NCBI RefSeq assembly: GCF_007827045.1 | Contig: NZ_RPFW01000008.1 | Span: 124,001-188,000 of the forward strand | From: Trebonia kvetii | Lineage (GTDB): Bacteria; Actinomycetota; Actinomycetes; Streptosporangiales; Streptosporangiaceae | Direction: 5' to 3' | DNA length: 64,000 bases | Shown here: positions 46,564 through 54,846 of the stretch, in pieces | Position numbering within the stretch: position 1 is the stretch's first letter | Layout of the letters: each line of letters begins with the position of its first letter | The notes under the pieces: generated by a model | The model's input: the letters and a program-made list of their open reading frames with translations, nothing else | Databases searched by the model: none | Told to the model about the DNA's origin: nothing | Translations under genes and position numbers: made by a program

Positions 46564-47592
46564 TCAGGACTCCTTCTTCAACTCGGGTGCCGAGCCGGGG
46601 GCGGCATCTGGGTTCACCGACGTGGCGTGTGACGCGACGAGGGCCCGCGCGGCGTCAAGCTGGTCGGGGGTCTTGATCGCGAGCAGCTCGACGCCGGGCA
46701 GCGCCCGCTTGGCCATCCCGGTCAGTGTCCCGCCGGGGACCAGTTCGATGAGCGCCGTGACGCCGATGGCGGACATCGTCGCCATGCACAGGTCCCAGCG
46801 GACGGGGTTGGCGACCTGGCGGACCACGCGGTCCATCCAGTCCTCCCCGGAGGCGACGACGGCGCCGTCCCTGTTGGAAATCAGCGTGATGGCGGGGTCC
46901 TTGACGCTGGTGCCAGCCGCCGCGGCGGCAAGTGTGCCCACGGCCGGTTCCATGTGCCTGGTGTGGAACGCCCCGGCCACGCGCAGCGGCCGCAGCCGTC
47001 CCCCGGCGGGCGGGTTGGCGGCGAACGCTTCGAGTTCCGCGAGTGTCCCGCCGGCGACGATCTGCCCGGCGGTGTTGATGTTGGCGGGCGTGAGCCCCGC
47101 CGCTTCGATGGCGGCGAGCACGGTCGCCTCGTCACCGCCGAGCACCGCGGTCATCCCCGTCGGCTCGGCGCCGCAGGCGGCTGCCATGGCCTCGCCGCGC
47201 ACCCGGGTGAGCCGGATGGCGTCCTCCGCGGAGGTGACCCCGGCGATCGCGGCCGCGGCGAGTTCGCCCACGCTGTGCCCGGCGGCGGCGTCCGCGAACC
47301 CTCTTCTTTTTGGCGGTTCCGCCCCCATGGAACCTTGGGTGTCAGGGCAAAAAAAAGAGGGTTCGTCGCCCAGAAGGCCTGCGACCGCGATCGCGGCAGC
47401 GACGAGCAGCGGCTGCGCCACGGAGGTGTCGGTGATTTCTTCCGCGCTGCCGGTCGTGCCAAGCCTGATCAGGTCGCGTCCGGCGAGCTCCGACCAGCCG
47501 CCGAGTCGCTCGGCGAAACCGGGCAGCTCAAGCCAGGGAGCCAGGAAACCGGGGGTCTGCGCGCCCTGACCGGGCGCGGTAAAGATGAGCAC
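46564..47592 (-). CDS. fabD: Malonyl-CoA:ACP transacylase FabD with in-frame insertion
   Basis: Loads malonyl groups onto ACP, 342 residues. GQGAQ at the N-terminus, catalytic S107 in AGHSVGE and H210 in GAFHTRH are intact, as is the C-terminal ELVPGG block. An extra segment of about 24 residues (76-99, DEPSFFCPDTQGSMGAEPPK and four more) lies just before the nucleophile motif, where other FabD proteins have a short loop. At DNA level this is a palindromic element (47295-47365) inserted in frame. The loop is near the surface in FabD folds, so the enzyme could still work. First gene of the fab cluster. Confidence 0.93.
   Translation of the reverse strand: MLIFTAPGQGAQTPGFLAPWLELPGFAERLGGWSELAGRDLIRLGTTGSAEEITDTSVAQPLLVAAAIAVAGLLGDEPSFFCPDTQGSMGAEPPKRRGFADAAAGHSVGELAAAAIAGVTSAEDAIRLTRVRGEAMAAACGAEPTGMTAVLGGDEATVLAAIEAAGLTPANINTAGQIVAGGTLAELEAFAANPPAGGRLRPLRVAGAFHTRHMEPAVGTLAAAAAGTSVKDPAITLISNRDGAVVASGEDWMDRVVRQVANPVRWDLCMATMSAIGVTALIELVPGGTLTGMAKRALPGVELLAIKTPDQLDAARALVASHATSVNPDAAPGSAPELKKES
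47295..47365. repeat. Palindromic mini-element inserted in fabD
   Basis: Terminal inverted repeats of 18-19 bp: left 47295-47313 (CGAACCCTCTTCTTTTTGG) and right 47347-47365, differing at two positions. An inner inverted repeat GGTTCC/GGAACC (47315-47320 and 47329-47334) would make a second hairpin. The insert adds about 72 bases, 24 codons, without stop codons on the coding strand. No clear target duplication is visible. Confidence 0.75.
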
Positions 47593-47660
47593 ACTGTCAA
47601 CCTTGCCCTGTAGACACCCGCCAGCCGGATATCGAACTTCACGAACTTCCGCGTCGAACT

Positions 47661-47685
47661 ATTGTAGCTACCCTCCAAAGAGGGT
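47661..47685 (-). promoter_or_regulatory. fabD promoter and candidate FasR operator
   Basis: Reading leftward, TACAAT (47661-47666) is a near-perfect -10 hexamer. Just upstream, ACCCTC-CAAA-GAGGGT (47670-47685) is a palindrome in the -20 to -35 zone. FasR of Streptomyces is known to control the fabDHF operon from the fabD upstream region. Assigning this palindrome as its site is inference. Confidence 0.45.
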
Positions 47686-47724
47686 TCACCATCCAGTCAC
47701 CGCCCGGTCACCATCGATGGTCCC

Positions 47725-47823
47725 TCAGTCCGGACCGTACCAGCGCAGGTACTGGCCGGTCACGCTGGCGATGGTGGCGAAGTCGCGATCGTGGTGCAGC
47801 AGCGTCAGGGGATTGCGGTTGGC
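47725..47823 (-). pseudogene. PIN-domain (VapC-like) toxin remnant
   Basis: Reading leftward between fasR and fabD, 33 codons encode ...TLLHHDRDFATIASVTGQYL and RWYGPD before TGA. LLHxDRDFxxIAxVTGxxxxW is the C-terminal strand-helix block of VapC-type PIN ribonucleases, with the fourth-acidic-residue region HDRDF. The rest of the toxin and any antitoxin are missing, since the frame enters the end of fasR. A debris fragment from an inserted or ancestral toxin locus. Confidence 0.72.
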
Positions 47824-49040
47824 TACGCCCGCCTGGCGGCGAGCCTGCCGAGGATGATGGCGGTCCACAGCGTGAACCCGTCCCGGCCGTCGGCCGGGGT
47901 ATACCCGGTCAGCTCGGTGACCCGGCGCAGCCGGTAGCGGACCGTGTTCGGGTGGACGAAGAGCATCCGCCGCGTCGCCTCGAGGGACGACCCCTGCTCC
48001 AGGTACGTGGTGAGCGTGTCGAGCAGCGCCGTGCCGCCGGCCAGCAGCGGCTGGTAGGCGTGCGTCACGAGTATCTCCACCGCGTCCGCGTCGCCGTCCA
48101 GCGCGCGCTCGGGCAGCAGTTCGTCAGAGCTTGCCGGGCGCGGCGCGTCCGGCCAGGCGGGTGCCACCCGCAGCCCCGCCAGGGCCGCCCGGGCGGACAT
48201 GTGCGCCGAGCGCAGGTCGCGCACGGACGGGCCGACGACGATCGGACCGGGCCCGAACAGCCCGGCGAGCTTCTCCGCCGAGGTCATCGGGTCGTCGGTG
48301 CCGCCGAGCACCACGATGAGGCGCCCGCCCTGCACCCCCGCGATCAGGTCGAGCCGTGTCCGCCTTGCCGCGGCGCGCAGCTCGTCGATGACCGGCTCGG
48401 CGTCGTCGCCGTCGATCGTGCCGGCGAGCACCGAGACGGGGGAGGAGGACCAGTTCAGCGCCGAGGCCCAGGAGTTCAGCGACTCCTGCTGCTCGCCGCG
48501 CACCAGCGAGTCGACGACGAGGGCCTCGAGCCGCGCGTCCCACGCGCCGCGCGCCTCCGCGGTCCTGGCGTACACCTGGGCGGCGCTGAACGCGATCTCC
48601 CGCGCGTACACCAGGACCGCCTCGCGCAGGTCGGTCTCGGCGCCGGGAGCCGCCAGGGTGTCGACCTGGCTCTCCACGACGTCGATGATGACCCGGACCA
48701 TCTCCACGGCCTGCTGCAGCCGCACCGCACGGGCCAGCTCACGGGGGGCGGTGCCGAACACCTCGGTGGCGGCGGGACGAATCCGTTCCGGATGCTTGAT
48801 CCAGTCGACGAACGACGCGATGCCCGCCTGCGCCACAAGACCGAGCCACGAGCGGTTTTCCGCGGTCATCTTCCGGAACCAGGGCAGGCGCTCGTCCATG
48901 GCGGTGATCGCCGCGGTGCCGAGCGGGCCCATGGACCGCTCGATCCGCGCCACCGTCTCCGGGTGCACCGGCACTCGCGCGTGCGTGCCGCGCGCCTCCC
49001 GGCGCCTGCTGCCCGGCCTGGCGGGCACTTCCTCCTGCAT
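47823..49040 (-). CDS. fasR: FasR, PucR-type regulator of fatty-acid synthesis
   Basis: Transcription factor of 405 residues placed directly upstream of the fab cluster, as FasR is in Streptomyces, where it activates fabDHF transcription. The C-terminal PucR helix-turn-helix reads LEATRRMLFVHPNTVRYRLRRVTELTGYTP (about 357-386). The central GGDEF-like domain (about 180-300) and an N-terminal helical part complete the fold. Homology suggests acyl-CoA or acyl-ACP sensing, but no ligand site can be read. It is transcribed in the same direction as fabD with about 230 bases between. This is not the TetR-type protein that is also called FasR in mycobacteria. Confidence 0.85.
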   Translation of the reverse strand: MQEEVPARPGSRRREARGTHARVPVHPETVARIERSMGPLGTAAITAMDERLPWFRKMTAENRSWLGLVAQAGIASFVDWIKHPERIRPAATEVFGTAPRELARAVRLQQAVEMVRVIIDVVESQVDTLAAPGAETDLREAVLVYAREIAFSAAQVYARTAEARGAWDARLEALVVDSLVRGEQQESLNSWASALNWSSSPVSVLAGTIDGDDAEPVIDELRAAARRTRLDLIAGVQGGRLIVVLGGTDDPMTSAEKLAGLFGPGPIVVGPSVRDLRSAHMSARAALAGLRVAPAWPDAPRPASSDELLPERALDGDADAVEILVTHAYQPLLAGGTALLDTLTTYLEQGSSLEATRRMLFVHPNTVRYRLRRVTELTGYTPADGRDGFTLWTAIILGRLAARRA

Positions 49041-49091
49041 CCCACCAGCGTGCCATGGGCCGGCACCTGGTTGGCCGCATTCGCGGCCCGG

Positions 49092-49712
49092 TTAGCGCGG
49101 TGCCCCGTGCTCGCCGCCCGGCGCCCCTGCCGGTTCCGCGTCCGGCGCGAGCACGCCGATCAGGTCATCGGCCCAGGCCTCGTCGAGCGGCCGCGTGGTG
49201 GCGAGGATCCGGTACCAGATGGTGCCGAACACGATGTCGGCCACGGTGGCCGGATCTGGGCGCGCGGTAAGGTCGCCCCGCTCCCGTGCCCGCTGGGTGA
49301 TGACCGCGAGCGCGTCCCTGCGGCGCTCGAGGAAGGAAACGCGGAACCGCTCGCCGAACTCGGCGTCGAGCTGCGCCTCCGCCATCAGCGCGCGCAGCAG
49401 GTCGGCGAACTGCGGATGGCCCGCCACCACGTAACTGGCCCGGAGGAAGGCGCGCAGGTCGGCGCGGTAGCTGCCCAGATCGTCGACGGGCACGTACATG
49501 TCTGCCTTGACCGCGCCGGCCTCGAGCAGCACGTCGGCCTTGGACGGCCACCAGCGGTAGATGGTCTGCTTGCCGACCCCCGCGCGGGCGGCGATGCCCT
49601 CGATGGTCAGCCCCGCGTAGCCGACCTCCACGGCCAGCTCCATCGCGGCGGCCAGGATCGCCTGCCGCGACGCCTCGCTGCGCGGCCGCCCCGGCGAGCG
49701 TGTGCTTGTCAT
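49092..49712 (-). CDS. TetR family transcriptional regulator
   Basis: Repressor of 206 residues. The N-terminal helix-turn-helix is at about residues 14-60 (ILAAAMELAVEVGYAGLTIE, then GVGKQTIYRWWPSKADVL). The C-terminal TetR ligand domain is all-helical. ATG at 49712 rather than the upstream in-frame ATG at 49727, which lies in the operator. Divergent from an SDR gene; the 85-base gap holds palindromes that should bind it. The ligand is unknown. Confidence 0.9.
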   Translation of the reverse strand: MTSTRSPGRPRSEASRQAILAAAMELAVEVGYAGLTIEGIAARAGVGKQTIYRWWPSKADVLLEAGAVKADMYVPVDDLGSYRADLRAFLRASYVVAGHPQFADLLRALMAEAQLDAEFGERFRVSFLERRRDALAVITQRARERGDLTARPDPATVADIVFGTIWYRILATTRPLDEAWADDLIGVLAPDAEPAGAPGGEHGAPR

Positions 49713-49726
49713 GACCCGAATATACA

Positions 49727-49755
49727 AGACGTAGCGTCTCGTATAGTATCGAGAC
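49727..49755. promoter_or_regulatory. TetR operators in the divergent promoter
   Basis: AGACG-TAG-CGTCT (49727-49739) and GTCTCG-N8-CGAGAC (49736-49755) are overlapping inverted repeats sharing the half-site GTCT. The arrangement suggests cooperative binding of two dimers, repressing both the regulator and the SDR gene. Confidence 0.65.
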
Positions 49756-49797
49756 GTACCGCACCGAAATTAAGCGCCGCAGTGAAAGGGGAAGCAC

Positions 49798-50484
49798 ATG
49801 CGTGCAGTGGTCATGGGTGGCACTTCGGGAATCGGGCTGGCCGTCGCCGAGGCGCTTACGGAAGACGGCATCAAGGTGACGGTCACCGGCCGCGATCCGG
49901 AAAAGCTCGCCGCCGTCGACGGGCGTTTCGCGGCCGCCGAGCGGCTCGATAGCGGTGACCGCGAGGCGGTGACCTCGTTCTTCGACTCCCGCGGGCAGTT
50001 CGAGCACCTGGTGCTCGCCTTCAGCCCAGGCCCGGTGGGCCTCGGCCCGATCCGCGAGGTCAGCCTCGGCGACGTGGAGACGGCCTTCAGCGGCAAGCTG
50101 TTCGGCTACCTGCACGCGATCCGCCAGGCGCCGGTCACCGAGACCATCACGATGATCTCGGCCGCGAGCGCTAGGGCCGCTCTGCCGGGCACGGTCGCGC
50201 TCGCCGCGGTAAACGGCGCGATCGAGCGCATCGTCCCGCCGCTCGCGGCAGAACTCGCGCCGGTCCGGGTAAACGCGGTCTCACCGGGCGTCGTCGACAC
50301 CCCGTGGTGGTCCTTCCTCCCGGACGACCAGCGGCAGGCGCAGTACGCCGCCGTGGCGGGCAGCGTTCCCGCCGGGCGCATCGGCACGGTCGACGACGTC
50401 GCGGCCGCGGTGTCCTACCTGGTCGGGTCGACCCTGGTGACCGGCTCTATCATGCCGGTCGACGGCGGCTTCACGGTCGCCTGA
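49798..50484 (+). CDS. SDR-family oxidoreductase lacking the YxxxK motif
   Basis: Rossmann-fold protein of 228 residues. The nucleotide motif GGTSGIG is at residues 7-13 and the C-terminus ends VDGGFTVA as in FabG-like SDRs. The Ser of ISAASARAA is present, but where SDRs have YxxxK this protein has LAAVNGAIE: the catalytic Tyr is replaced by a non-aromatic residue and the Lys by Asn. The same NGA-type sequence occurs in other actinobacterial atypical SDRs, so it is a family trait and not decay. Likely repressed by the divergent TetR. Substrate unknown; ordinary SDR chemistry is doubtful. Confidence 0.85.
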   Translation: MRAVVMGGTSGIGLAVAEALTEDGIKVTVTGRDPEKLAAVDGRFAAAERLDSGDREAVTSFFDSRGQFEHLVLAFSPGPVGLGPIREVSLGDVETAFSGKLFGYLHAIRQAPVTETITMISAASARAALPGTVALAAVNGAIERIVPPLAAELAPVRVNAVSPGVVDTPWWSFLPDDQRQAQYAAVAGSVPAGRIGTVDDVAAAVSYLVGSTLVTGSIMPVDGGFTVA

Positions 50485-50505
50485 CGCGAAAGCAGGAAGA
50501 GAGAA

Positions 50506-50553
50506 GATGGTGGATCGTTAGGAGCATCCCGGTGCTCCTAACGATCCACCATC
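50506..50553. terminator. Perfect 21-bp terminator between SDR gene and aceE
   Basis: Arms 50506-50526 and 50533-50553 pair perfectly over 21 bp, loop TCCCGG, between convergent genes. The following ATCGTTGACG is repeated twice in tandem (50551-50572). Confidence 0.85.
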
Positions 50554-50574
50554 GTTGACGCCATCGTTGACGTT

Positions 50575-53328
50575 CTAGCGCAGCGCCTCCGACACCGGCA
50601 GGTTGAGCTTGTACTTCTCGATCGCCTGCGCGGGCAGCGAGGGGTCCACCGCGCCGGTCCTGGCCAGCTGCGAAAGCACCGCGAGCACGATCGACTCGGC
50701 GTCCACATGGAAGAACCGCCTGGCGGCCGGCCGGGTGTCGGAGAAGCCGAACCCGTCGGTGCCGAGCGAGGTGTACGCCGGCGACGGCACCCAGCGGGCG
50801 ATCTGGTCGGGCACCGCGCGCATCCAGTCGGAGACCGCGACGACCGGCCCGGGCGCCTCGGCGAGCGCCGTCGTCACGTACGGGACCCGGACCGGATCCG
50901 ATGGGTGCAGCAGGTTGTGCGACTCGGCGGCAAGGGCGTCACGGCGCAGCTCGGTCCACGAGGTGACCGACCAGACGTCCGCCGCGACCCTCCATTCCTC
51001 GGCGAGCAGCCGCTGCGCGTTCAGCGCCCACGGCATCGCCACGCCAGAGGCGAGTATCTGCGCGCGGGGAGTGGACTCCGCGGCAGGGGCGAGCGAAACC
51101 GCCGCGTAGCGGTACATGCCGCGCAGGATCCCCTCCTCGAGACCCTCGACGGCGGGCGCGGGCGGCTGCGGGTACGGCTCGTTGTAGACGGTGAGGTAGT
51201 AGAAGATGTCCTCGCCGTCCGGGTGCTCTCGGGTCGAGTCGTACATGCGGCGCAGCGCGTCCTTGGTGATTACCGCGATCTCATACGCCCATGCGGGGTC
51301 GTAGGACACGCACGCGGGGGAGACGGACGCGAGCAGCTGCGAGTGCCCGTCGTTGTGCTGCAGCCCCTCGCCGGTCAGCGTGGTGCGGCCCGCGGTCGCG
51401 CCGAGCAGGAACCCGCGACCCAGCTGGTCGCCGAACGCCCACATGGCGTCGCCCGTGCGCTGCCAGCCGAACATCGAGTAGAACACGTACACCGGGATCA
51501 TGTGCGTGCCGTGCGTGGCGTATGAGGAGCCTGCCGCGATCACCGAGCCCATCGCGCCCGCCTCCGAGATGCCCTCGTGCAGCAACTGGCCGCGCTCGGA
51601 CTCCTTGTAGGACAGCATGAGGTTGCGGTCCACGGCCTCGTAGGTCTGGCCGAACGGGGAGTAGATCTTCGCGGTCGGGAACAGCGAGTCCATGCCGAAC
51701 GTCCGCGCCTCGTCCGGGATGATCGGCACGAACCGCTCGCCGATCACCGGGTCCTTCATCAGGTCCTTGAGTATCCGGACGAAGGCCATCGTGGTGGCAA
51801 CCGATTGCTTGCCAGAGCCGCGCTGGAAGTCCTCGAACACCGACGCCGGCGGCTGCGGCAGCGGCTTGGCGCGCACCACCCGGCGCGGCAGCACGCCGCC
51901 GAGCGCCGCCCGCCGCTCCTGCATGTACTTGATCTCGTCGGAGTCCGGGCCCGGGTGGTAGTACGGCGGCAGGTCCGCCTCGAGGGCCGCGTCCGAGATC
52001 GGCAGGTACAGCCGGTCCCTGAACTCCTTCAGCTCGTCCTTGGTGAGCTTCTTCATCTGGTGCGTCGCGTTGCGCGCCTCGAAGTCCTTGCCGAGCGTCC
52101 AGCCCTTGATGGTGTGGGTCAGGATCACCGTCGGCTGGCCGACGTGCTCGCGGGCCGCCTTGAACGCCGCGTACACCTTCCGGTAGTCGTGGCCGCCGCG
52201 GGACAGGCCGCGGATCTGATCGTCCGACAGGTGCTCGACCATCTTCCGCAGCCGCGGGTCGCCGCCGAAGAAGTGCTCGCGGATGTAGCCGCCGGACTCG
52301 ACGCTGTAGGTCTGGAACTGCCCGTCCGGTGTGGTGTTCATCTTGTTGACGAGCACGCCGTCGGTGTCCTGCGCGAGGATCGGGTCCCAGTCGCGGCCCC
52401 AGATGACCTTGATCACGTTCCAGCCCGCGCCGCGGAAGAACGACTCGAGCTCCTGGATGATCTTGCCGTTGCCGCGCACCGGGCCATCGAGCCGCTGCAG
52501 GTTGCAGTTGATGACGAACGTGAGGTTGTCGAGCTCCTCGCGCGCCGCGAGGCCGATCGCGCCGAGCGCCTCCGGCTCGTCCATCTCACCGTCGCCGAGG
52601 AACGCCCACACGTGTGACCGCGACGTGTCGTGCAGCTCGCGGGCCAGCAGGTAGCGGTTGAACCGCGCCTGGTAGATCGCGTTCAGCGGGCCGAGGCCCA
52701 TGGAGACGGTGGGGAACTCCCAGAAGTCCGGCATCAGCCGCGGGTGCGGGTAGGACGGCAGCCCGCCGCCCGGGTGCGATCGCTCCTGGCGGAACCCGTC
52801 GAGCTGGCTCTCGGTCAGCCGCCCCTCGAGGAAGGCACGGGCGTAGATGCCAGGCGCGGCGTGCCCCTGGAAGAAGACCTGGTCGCCGGATTCCCCGTGG
52901 TCCTTGCCGCGGAAGAAGTGGTTGAATCCCACCTCGTACAGCGAGGCCGCTGACGCATAAGTGGCGATATGTCCGCCAACACCCGCGCCGCCAGGCCGGT
53001 TCGCCCGCGACACCATGATCGCGGCGTTCCACCTGATGTACGCGCGGATCCGCCGCTCGACGTACTCGTCGCCCGGGAACCAGGGCTCGCGCTCGGGCGG
53101 GATGGTGTTGATGTAGTCCGTCGAGCGCAGGCCTGGCACGCCCACCTGCTGCTCGCGCGCCCGTTCCAGAAGGCGCAGCATGAGATACCTGGCCCGCCCG
53201 CGGCCGCGGGTGCGCGTGACCGAATCGAACGAGTCGACCCACTCCCGCGTCTCGTCCGGGTCGATGTCAGGCAGCTGCGTGGGCAGTCCGTCGCTGATGA
53301 TGGAGTAACGCTGACGTCCGGAAGTCAC
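50575..53328 (-). CDS. aceE: Pyruvate dehydrogenase E1 component, homodimeric
   Basis: Thiamine-diphosphate enzyme that decarboxylates pyruvate and passes acetyl to the E2 lipoyl group; 917 residues, the usual size. The TPP motif is GDGEMDEPEALGAIG ending in NLQRLDGPVRGNGK. The central pyrimidine domain has ISEAGAMGSVIAAGSSYATH. A promoter can be suggested on the minus strand: AGTCAA complement at 53393-53398 (-35 TTGACT) and TACAAG at 53374-53369. The actinobacterial complex is usually supported by SucB-type E2 elsewhere. It is divergent from DUF3052, the arrangement seen in Streptomyces. Confidence 0.96.
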   Translation of the reverse strand: MTSGRQRYSIISDGLPTQLPDIDPDETREWVDSFDSVTRTRGRGRARYLMLRLLERAREQQVGVPGLRSTDYINTIPPEREPWFPGDEYVERRIRAYIRWNAAIMVSRANRPGGAGVGGHIATYASAASLYEVGFNHFFRGKDHGESGDQVFFQGHAAPGIYARAFLEGRLTESQLDGFRQERSHPGGGLPSYPHPRLMPDFWEFPTVSMGLGPLNAIYQARFNRYLLARELHDTSRSHVWAFLGDGEMDEPEALGAIGLAAREELDNLTFVINCNLQRLDGPVRGNGKIIQELESFFRGAGWNVIKVIWGRDWDPILAQDTDGVLVNKMNTTPDGQFQTYSVESGGYIREHFFGGDPRLRKMVEHLSDDQIRGLSRGGHDYRKVYAAFKAAREHVGQPTVILTHTIKGWTLGKDFEARNATHQMKKLTKDELKEFRDRLYLPISDAALEADLPPYYHPGPDSDEIKYMQERRAALGGVLPRRVVRAKPLPQPPASVFEDFQRGSGKQSVATTMAFVRILKDLMKDPVIGERFVPIIPDEARTFGMDSLFPTAKIYSPFGQTYEAVDRNLMLSYKESERGQLLHEGISEAGAMGSVIAAGSSYATHGTHMIPVYVFYSMFGWQRTGDAMWAFGDQLGRGFLLGATAGRTTLTGEGLQHNDGHSQLLASVSPACVSYDPAWAYEIAVITKDALRRMYDSTREHPDGEDIFYYLTVYNEPYPQPPAPAVEGLEEGILRGMYRYAAVSLAPAAESTPRAQILASGVAMPWALNAQRLLAEEWRVAADVWSVTSWTELRRDALAAESHNLLHPSDPVRVPYVTTALAEAPGPVVAVSDWMRAVPDQIARWVPSPAYTSLGTDGFGFSDTRPAARRFFHVDAESIVLAVLSQLARTGAVDPSLPAQAIEKYKLNLPVSEALR

Positions 53329-53751
53329 GCCGCTACCCTCGCCTTCCGTAATCGGCGGCTGGTGGCCGCTTGTAGATCTCCTAGCTTGTACAAGTCAATC
53401 GTCGTACGTCTTGGCCTGTTTTTCATCTCTACCAAACGGTAACCGCTCGGGCCGGGTGGCAACGGCCCGCCCGCCACGCGGCCGGGGCCGCCGGCTCGCT
53501 GTCGACCGGCCCGTGGTCGCGCATCGCGACCGTACCGGTTACGGTACGTTGCAGAGCACGCCGCTGGGACGACTGCCGGCGCGCCTGGTGGAAGGTCAAC
53601 AAAAGGGAGCGGATTCCTGCTCCAGGCAGATTGCCACTTGCGCACAGGCCCGACCCAGTGTGAACTGTCCCAACAAGAAGTACTGACGCGGCCCGCCGGC
53701 GCCCGAACGACGACCGGAGGGACCGCGGGGAAGGATTGGGGAGGAACGTCA
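53329..53751. other. Divergent promoter region aceE/DUF3052
   Basis: A 423-base gap without a gene. It holds a palindrome CTTGTACAAG (53385-53394) near the proposed aceE -35 box, and a 7-bp inverted repeat CGTACCG-GTTA-CGGTACG (53531-53548) that may be an operator or a hairpin in the DUF3052 leader. No RNA gene was recognised. Confidence 0.5.
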
Positions 53752-54183
53752 GTGAGCGCGACCGCGCGCCAGGCGCAGGATGAACGCGGCCAGGCCGAGC
53801 GGCTCGGCATCAAACCGGGCCAGGTAGTTCAGGAACTCGGCTATGACACGGATTGCGATGAGCAGCTGCGCCAGGCGATCACGGCTGTCGAGGGCGTTGA
53901 GCTCGTCGATGAGGACTACGACGAGGATGTTGTCGACGTGGTCCTGATGTGGTTCAGGGAGGACGACGGCGACCTTGTGGACGCACTCGTCGACGCCCTG
54001 GCGCCGCTGGGAGACGGTGGCTACATCTGGCTGCTCACGCCGAAGGCGGGCAGACCAGGCCACGTCGAGCCAAGCGATATCGGTGAGGCGGCCCCCACGG
54101 CCGGGCTCGCCCAGACATCTAGCGTGAGCGCCGCCAAGGACTGGTCGGGCTCGCGCCTCGTCGCGCCGAAGGCGCGCAGATAG
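53752..54183 (+). CDS. DUF3052 family protein
   Basis: Cytosolic actinobacterial protein of unknown function, 143 residues. Visible features are AERLGIKPGQVVQELGYDTD, an acidic middle (VDEDYDEDVVDVVLMWFRED) and the block GGYIWLLTPKAGRPGHVEP. The fold resembles a small alpha/beta domain. The C-terminal tail ends in SRLVAPKARR. GTG at 53752 with GGGAGGAA upstream. The aceE-DUF3052-peroxiredoxin order is conserved in Streptomyces, suggesting a link to central metabolism or redox control. Confidence 0.88.
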   Translation: MSATARQAQDERGQAERLGIKPGQVVQELGYDTDCDEQLRQAITAVEGVELVDEDYDEDVVDVVLMWFREDDGDLVDALVDALAPLGDGGYIWLLTPKAGRPGHVEPSDIGEAAPTAGLAQTSSVSAAKDWSGSRLVAPKARR

Positions 54184-54232
54184 GCCCGGCGCTGAAGGCC
54201 CGCCGCCAGCGGGGTCTCGATAACCAGATACG

Positions 54233-54251
54233 GAACGGGTTCGGCTGACTC
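54233..54251. repeat. Short dispersed repeat, copy 2
   Basis: Identical 19-base match to 14607-14625, in the gap between DUF3052 and the peroxiredoxin gene. Both copies are 15-50 bases downstream of a stop codon. Confidence 0.6.
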
Positions 54252-54384
54252 CCGTCGCGCCCGCGTTCGCCCCTGTGCGGGGAGAGCACGGGTGGTCGCC
54301 GCTGTCACGGCCTCCGGTGGCAGACTTAGCCGAGCAGGACGCGCGGGCCCTCCCCGCGCGACCATCCGTTGAAGGGATTCAGGC

Positions 54385-54846
54385 ATGGCAGTTGAGATCG
54401 GCGACGAGGCCCCCGACTTCGAGCTCCCCGACCAGCACGGTACGCCGGTGAAGCTGTCCAGCTTCCGCGGCACCAAGAACGTGGTCCTGGTGTTCTACCC
54501 GCTCGCGTTCAGCCCGGTCTGCAGTGGCGAGCTGTGCGCGCTGCGCGAGGAGTTCCCCGAGGTCAACCGGGACGACGTGGAACTGCTCACCGTGTCTGTC
54601 GACTCGATGTTCAGCCACCGCGCCTGGGCAGACGCGGAGAACTTCCAGTTCTCCCTGCTTGCGGACTTCTGGCCGCACGGCGCGGTGGCGAAGCAGTACG
54701 GCGTCTTCGACGAGGCCAGGGGCCTGGCGACGCGCGGCACCTTCGTCATCGACAAGACCGGCGTGGTCCGCTGGTCCGTGGTCAACCCCATCCCGCAGGC
54801 CAGGGACATCGCCGACTACCAAAAGGCCCTGTCAGAACTGGCCTGA
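54385..54846 (+). CDS. ahpE: Peroxiredoxin, AhpE-like
   Basis: Thiol peroxidase of 153 residues that reduces hydroperoxides, cytosolic. The thioredoxin fold has the active-site block YPLAFSPVCSGELCALRE with peroxidatic C46; C51 may act as the resolving Cys. The PxxxSxxC pattern seen in AhpE-type enzymes is kept. The mycobacterial AhpE lacks a second Cys at this spot, so subfamily placement is approximate. GAAGGGA precedes the ATG. It is read in the same direction as DUF3052 and separated by 200 bases. Confidence 0.9.
   Translation: MAVEIGDEAPDFELPDQHGTPVKLSSFRGTKNVVLVFYPLAFSPVCSGELCALREEFPEVNRDDVELLTVSVDSMFSHRAWADAENFQFSLLADFWPHGAVAKQYGVFDEARGLATRGTFVIDKTGVVRWSVVNPIPQARDIADYQKALSELA

Noticed and set aside
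47952..49952. Large plus-strand frame opposite fasR and the TetR gene
   Set aside because: Low-complexity Arg/His/Gly translation with no motif. It overlaps two well-supported genes on the other strand.
54385..54846. Assignment of the peroxiredoxin to BCP (bacterioferritin comigratory protein)
   Set aside because: The PLAFSPVC active site, short length and neighbouring DUF3052 and aceE fit AhpE better, though C51 keeps some doubt.
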